DNA of 64,000 bases from Levilactobacillus enshiensis (GTDB taxonomy: Bacteria > Bacillota > Bacilli > Lactobacillales > Lactobacillaceae): NCBI RefSeq assembly GCF_007115095.1, contig NZ_SULH01000003.1, positions 124,001-188,000 on the forward strand. Direction: 5' to 3'. Positions 62,197-64,000 of this stretch are shown here, in pieces. The translations under genes and the position numbers were made by a program. Under the pieces are notes generated by a model. That model was not told the origin of the DNA, did not search any database, and worked only from the letters and a program-made list of their open reading frames with translations. The first letter of the stretch is position 1. Every line of letters begins with the position of its first letter.

Positions 62197-63183
62197 TTAA
62201 TAACTATCTATTATTAATAATTCCGGATATAGTTTGCGTAATTTTGCGGCCAACTTCTGTCCTGCCAATCGTGACCCGGCCGCATCCACGTGAACACCAT
62301 CAGTCGTGGTCGGTTGCCAATCAGCCGTGTTAATGAGTGTGGCGCCTACCTGTTGCGTGACCGCGGAGATGACCGCCGCGAACCGCTGATTGAACGGAAT
62401 CATCACTGCCACAGCACTCACCGGATATAGGCGCTGAATCTGACGCAGAAATTTTGCAAATTGTGGGGCGAATTCCGCCGCTGTGCTTCGCCGGTCATTT
62501 GTCCCCACATTGACCACGACCAAATCCGTGGGTTCTGGTTGCCAAGGCGTCCGGTCATCGATGGCCGTCAACACTTGGGGTAACGGTGGCACGCCACCCG
62601 TTCCCGGCCAGGTCACACCGGCTGCACTGTAGGCCACCCGCACATCCCGTAACCCTAACAGGTCACTGGCGATGGCGGCGTAATTGCCTTCCGCACGATA
62701 GTCGACGGCGGCGTGGCGGCCGGGAATCACCCAGCAACCAGCTGTAATTGAATCCCCAATGAACGTCACGCTGTGGTGGCCCGGTCGCACCGCCTGTAAC
62801 TCGCCGTCGCTAGTTACTGTTTGGACGGCAAACCCCGCATCAGTCGCCCACAGTTGATCCGCATCCGTATTGCCACTCATGACCACCCGAATCACATGCC
62901 GGTGGCCGTCGAGCGTCAGGCGCCATGGCAATGTTTCGACCGCTAGCCGCTGATAGGGCAGTCCATCAATTTGGACCGCTATCCAAGCACTCACATCGTT
63001 GGCCAAGTTTAGCAGCCGCAACGTGACAAAACTAGCGTGATCGACGCGAAACCAAAACTCTGCCCCTAAGTTCGTACTGTACATCACGCGTTGACCACGG
63101 ATCGTCTTTTCGACCCAACGACCTTGAAAATACACTGGCATCAGGGAATTATTTGCCGGGACTGCCGTTACTTTCATTCTCAT
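62197..63183 (-). CDS. SGNH/GDSL-family esterase
   Basis: 328 aa. N-terminal beta domain (about 1-125) followed by an SGNH hydrolase domain: block I TFIGDSITAGCW with the catalytic Ser (about 141), block III VVNVGTNDRR and block V DGVHVDAAG with Asp and His. The two-domain layout recalls CE2-type carbohydrate esterases, which remove acetyl groups from sugars; this is inferred. No signal peptide, so cytosolic. ATG 63183 follows AAGGG; ATG 63177 is nearly as good. Its product could deacetylate imported oligosaccharides such as those released by the abf/lac loci. Confidence 0.8.
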   Translation of the reverse strand: MRMKVTAVPANNSLMPVYFQGRWVEKTIRGQRVMYSTNLGAEFWFRVDHASFVTLRLLNLANDVSAWIAVQIDGLPYQRLAVETLPWRLTLDGHRHVIRVVMSGNTDADQLWATDAGFAVQTVTSDGELQAVRPGHHSVTFIGDSITAGCWVIPGRHAAVDYRAEGNYAAIASDLLGLRDVRVAYSAAGVTWPGTGGVPPLPQVLTAIDDRTPWQPEPTDLVVVNVGTNDRRSTAAEFAPQFAKFLRQIQRLYPVSAVAVMIPFNQRFAAVISAVTQQVGATLINTADWQPTTTDGVHVDAAGSRLAGQKLAAKLRKLYPELLIIDSY

Positions 63184-63259
63184 CTCACCGCCCTTATCGA
63201 CTCATGTTGCTCCAATTATTCCACAACCAGCCCCACAGTACCAGCAATCCCACAGTAAA

Positions 63260-63275
63260 TGTTCCACGTGAAACA
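63260..63275. other. parS site 5
   Basis: TGTTCCACGTGAAACA, identical to the B. subtilis parS core and one base from the perfect palindrome. Confidence 0.88.
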
Positions 63276-63286
63276 ACCAATTTTGC

Positions 63287-63424
63287 TTGACTTGCCCTAG
63301 TCTATCGTGCGATACTACTCGTGGTGCCAAACCAAGGTGGGGGTACGCGATCGGTGCGCAAGCATTCCGAAGGTCGCCGCACCTCACCACTTCAGTCTCG
63401 CGTTCCGCGCGGGGCTGTTTTTTT
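63287..63424 (+). ncRNA. Candidate small structured RNA, about 100 nt
   Basis: Promoter -35 TTGACT (63287-63292), 18-nt spacer, -10 GATACT (63311-63316); expected start near 63323. The transcript can fold: GTGGTG with CACCAC, AGGTG with CACCT, and an inner GGTGC-GCAA-GCATTCC hairpin with a GNRA loop. It ends in an intrinsic terminator CAGTCTCGCG / CGCGGGGCTG plus seven T (63393-63424). No reading frame with a ribosome site. Not recognised as SRP RNA, 6S or a known riboswitch. Confidence 0.55.
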
Positions 63425-63497
63425 ATGGGTTAACCTGCTATTCTAATTGCAACAATGAACAATTTGTCGTTTGGAAAAATATCTCCAAGTTTAACGC

Positions 63498-63513
63498 TGG
63501 TTCACGTGAAACA
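63498..63513. other. parS-like site 6
   Basis: TGGTTCACGTGAAACA, two bases from consensus (16-mer); just upstream of yaaA. Confidence 0.65.
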
Positions 63514-63540
63514 GCGTTTTCTCTGAAAGGAGGCCCACGT

Positions 63541-64000
63541 TTGAAAATCATCATCGCCCCAGCCAAAAAGATGGTCGTCGACACCGATACCTTCGGCTAC
63601 GACGCCACCCCACAGTACTTACCCCAGACTCAGCAGATTCTGGCTGAACTTCGACGACTCACCTACCCCCAGGCCAAGGCGCTTTGGCATTGCAGCGACA
63701 AGCTTGCCCAGCCCAACTATGACTGGCTCCAGCAACTCGACCTCACTCGTCAGTTGACCCCCGCTTTGTTGGCCTTCTCGGGCATTCAGTATCAGTACAT
63801 GGCGCCAGACCTGTTCACCGCACCGGCCTTAGACTACGTGCGGGCCAACCTACGGATTCTCTCCGGCTTCTATGGCATTTTACGCCCATTTGACGGCATC
63901 GTTCCCTACCGCTTAGAAATGCAGGCCAAGCTGCAGGTTGCCGGTGCTCCCAATCTGTACGCCTTCTGGCAAGATCGCTTGTACCAGGCACTCACGCCAG
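63541..64000 (+). CDS. yaaA: YaaA family (UPF0246), peroxide stress response protein, 3' end outside window
   Basis: Starts at TTG 63541, after AAAGGAGG. 153 codons are visible of about 250 expected. N-terminal MKIIIAPAKKMVVDTDTFGY and mid-protein LLAFSGIQYQYMAP, LRILSGFYGILRPFDGIVPY RLEM are characteristic. YaaA limits free intracellular iron during peroxide stress in E. coli and has a DNA-binding fold. The gene continues past the right edge. Confidence 0.88.
   Translation, partial: MKIIIAPAKKMVVDTDTFGYDATPQYLPQTQQILAELRRLTYPQAKALWHCSDKLAQPNYDWLQQLDLTRQLTPALLAFSGIQYQYMAPDLFTAPALDYVRANLRILSGFYGILRPFDGIVPYRLEMQAKLQVAGAPNLYAFWQDRLYQALTP

Noticed and set aside
63323-63424. Small SRP RNA (4.5S)
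   Set aside because: The conserved apical motif GGTCAGGTCCGGAAGGAAGC is absent.
1-64000. CRISPR arrays, tRNA or rRNA genes, intact insertion sequences
   Set aside because: None found on reading; no regular short spaced repeats, no tRNA cloverleaf noticed and no transposase frame in the window.

Overview
The window looks like a chromosome segment of a heterofermentative lactobacillus (family Lactobacillaceae, closest in feel to the Levilactobacillus/Lactiplantibacillus groups). Evidence: a malolactic enzyme with its LysR regulator, an overlapping two-subunit LacL/LacM beta-galactosidase, a GH51 arabinofuranosidase with a GPH symporter, CcpA-type cre sites, strong Gram-positive Shine-Dalgarno sequences, frequent TTG/GTG starts and a T-box leader. 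Five near-perfect parS sites plus one weaker site (consensus TGTTTCACGTGAAACA), densest at the right end, place the window close to the replication origin. The identification is by pattern recognition only; no search was run.
Layout. 1-7.2 kb: end of a suf Fe-S operon (sufC, partial sufD), a membrane diguanylate cyclase, a VIT-family metal transporter, a DUF2798 membrane protein, a secreted CAP-domain protein and a nucleotidyltransferase. 7.3-12.8 kb: a visibly AT-richer, probably acquired cluster of unrecognised genes with two Mor-type DNA-binding proteins and a divergent WYL regulator; its last gene is frameshifted. 13-25.3 kb: wall amidase, SMR pump, aldehyde and alcohol dehydrogenases, a T-box-controlled peptide-binding protein, GtrA and CadD membrane proteins, a frameshifted maltose O-acetyltransferase and a decayed XRE/HigB module. 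25.4-32.2 kb: LysE exporter, Lsa-type ABC-F protein, AAA/DUF4143 ATPase, mleR/mleS. 32.2-36.9 kb: a possible small island bounded by a 59-bp duplication of the mleS 3' end and carrying a structured repeat, an AbrB/Doc toxin-antitoxin pair, valS and a gene remnant. 37-43.8 kb: MFS pump with a hairpin leader, Crp/Fnr-type regulator facing a quinone reductase, HelD-like helicase, an intact HigB/XRE pair, TetR. 43.9-51 kb: lacLM, sugar symporter, arabinofuranosidase and a divergent ArsR-type regulator. 52.9-59.5 kb: a complete Wadjet (JetABCD) plasmid-defence locus. 59.7-64 kb: small membrane proteins, DMT transporter, CsbD-like protein, SGNH esterase, a candidate 100-nt RNA and the start of yaaA.
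How the parts work together. The arabinofuranosidase, symporter and LacLM form a plant-glycan/galactoside utilisation unit with cre sites on the promoters. JetA, JetB and JetC would form an SMC-like loop-extruding complex and JetD its nuclease; a LexA-type box sits between jetA and jetBCD, which suggests that part of this defence locus answers to DNA damage. Three copies of a structured intergenic element (2.1, 17.8 and 32.2 kb) and the unassigned 7.3-11.4 kb cluster are the best candidates for undescribed biology.
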